In this document: positions 63,962-64,000 of the stretch, piece after piece
Position numbering within the stretch: the stretch's first letter is position 1
How the letters are laid out: the number at the start of each line of letters is the position of its first letter
NCBI GenBank assembly: GCA_016703895.1
Contig: JADJBE010000001.1
Location: forward strand, 249,501-313,500
DNA from: Pseudomonadota bacterium
GTDB lineage: Bacteria > Pseudomonadota > Gammaproteobacteria > Steroidobacterales > Steroidobacteraceae
Direction: 5' to 3'
Length of the DNA: 64,000 bases
The notes under the pieces: model-generated
What the model was told of the DNA's origin: nothing
Databases searched by the model: none
Seen by the model: only the letters and a program-made list of their open reading frames with translations
Position numbers and translations under genes: made by a program

Positions 63962-64000
63962 GCACCGACCGACGCGGACTGTTCTGACGCAGACTAGACT

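Noticed and set aside
1..64000. Recurring pentamer GTTAG/CTAAC, often in rare TTA-G codon contexts
   Set aside because: With this base composition roughly 80 occurrences on both strands are expected in 64 kb; what I noticed is not above that, so no uptake- or restriction-type signal is claimed.

Overview
The window comes from a GC-rich Gammaproteobacterium. The best guides are the macromolecular-synthesis block tsaD / rpsU-yqeY-dnaG-rpoD, folB-folK, cca, uppP, an AdoCbl-dependent ribonucleotide reductase of the Xanthomonas type, a homodimeric AceE, a PEP-CTERM protein and a long TonB-dependent receptor. A Steroidobacter/Nevskia-like or Xanthomonadales-related lineage would fit, but the sequence alone does not settle it. 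I saw no CRISPR array, insertion sequence, rRNA or prophage.

Layout. 0-20 kb is mostly core: partial nrdJ with an NrdR-type box, a decayed homospermidine synthase, an HtrA-family protease, a PEP-CTERM protein behind a sigma-54 promoter, cca, uppP, a MidA-like methyltransferase, a pteridine-reductase-like SDR, folK/folB, tsaD, rpsU, yqeY, dnaG and rpoD. 20-37 kb is an accessory catabolic region: a type II DMSO-reductase-family molybdoenzyme (alpha, beta) with a SUMF-like protein, a LysR regulator, an operon of CMD-like / acetoacetate-decarboxylase-like / DapA-like / isochorismatase-like proteins, an acyl-CoA synthetase, a second LysR, and an MFS-VOC-TPR-TonB receptor operon. A composite operator of about 45 bp occurs in both bidirectional promoter regions and ties the molybdoenzyme, the LysR gene, the four-gene operon and the ligase into one likely regulon. 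37-45 kb is a leucine/isovalerate (liu) cluster with a FadR-type GntR regulator and a matching operator. 45-52 kb holds a DUF1838 protein, a DUF938 methyltransferase, an SDR, an aminotransferase, aceE and an Lrp-type regulator.

52-59 kb is an MtrC-MtrA-MtrB decaheme conduit. It is translationally coupled to a membrane flavocytochrome of the ferric reductase/NOX type and a monoheme cytochrome c. Read as one system it could carry electrons from cytoplasmic NAD(P)H to the cell surface without a quinol dehydrogenase. 59-64 kb holds an M3 peptidase with a disrupted N terminus, a decayed alpha/beta hydrolase, a CAU tRNA and an SPFH-domain protein.

Many otherwise healthy genes (nrdJ, the htrA-like gene, the MFS gene, the TPR gene, aceE, the DUF938 gene) carry a single one-base indel, usually in a mononucleotide run. 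Since nrdJ and aceE are expected to be important, assembly or sequencing error is a serious possibility. The homospermidine synthase, alpha/beta hydrolase and probably the isochorismatase gene show multiple lesions or internal deletions and look truly decayed.
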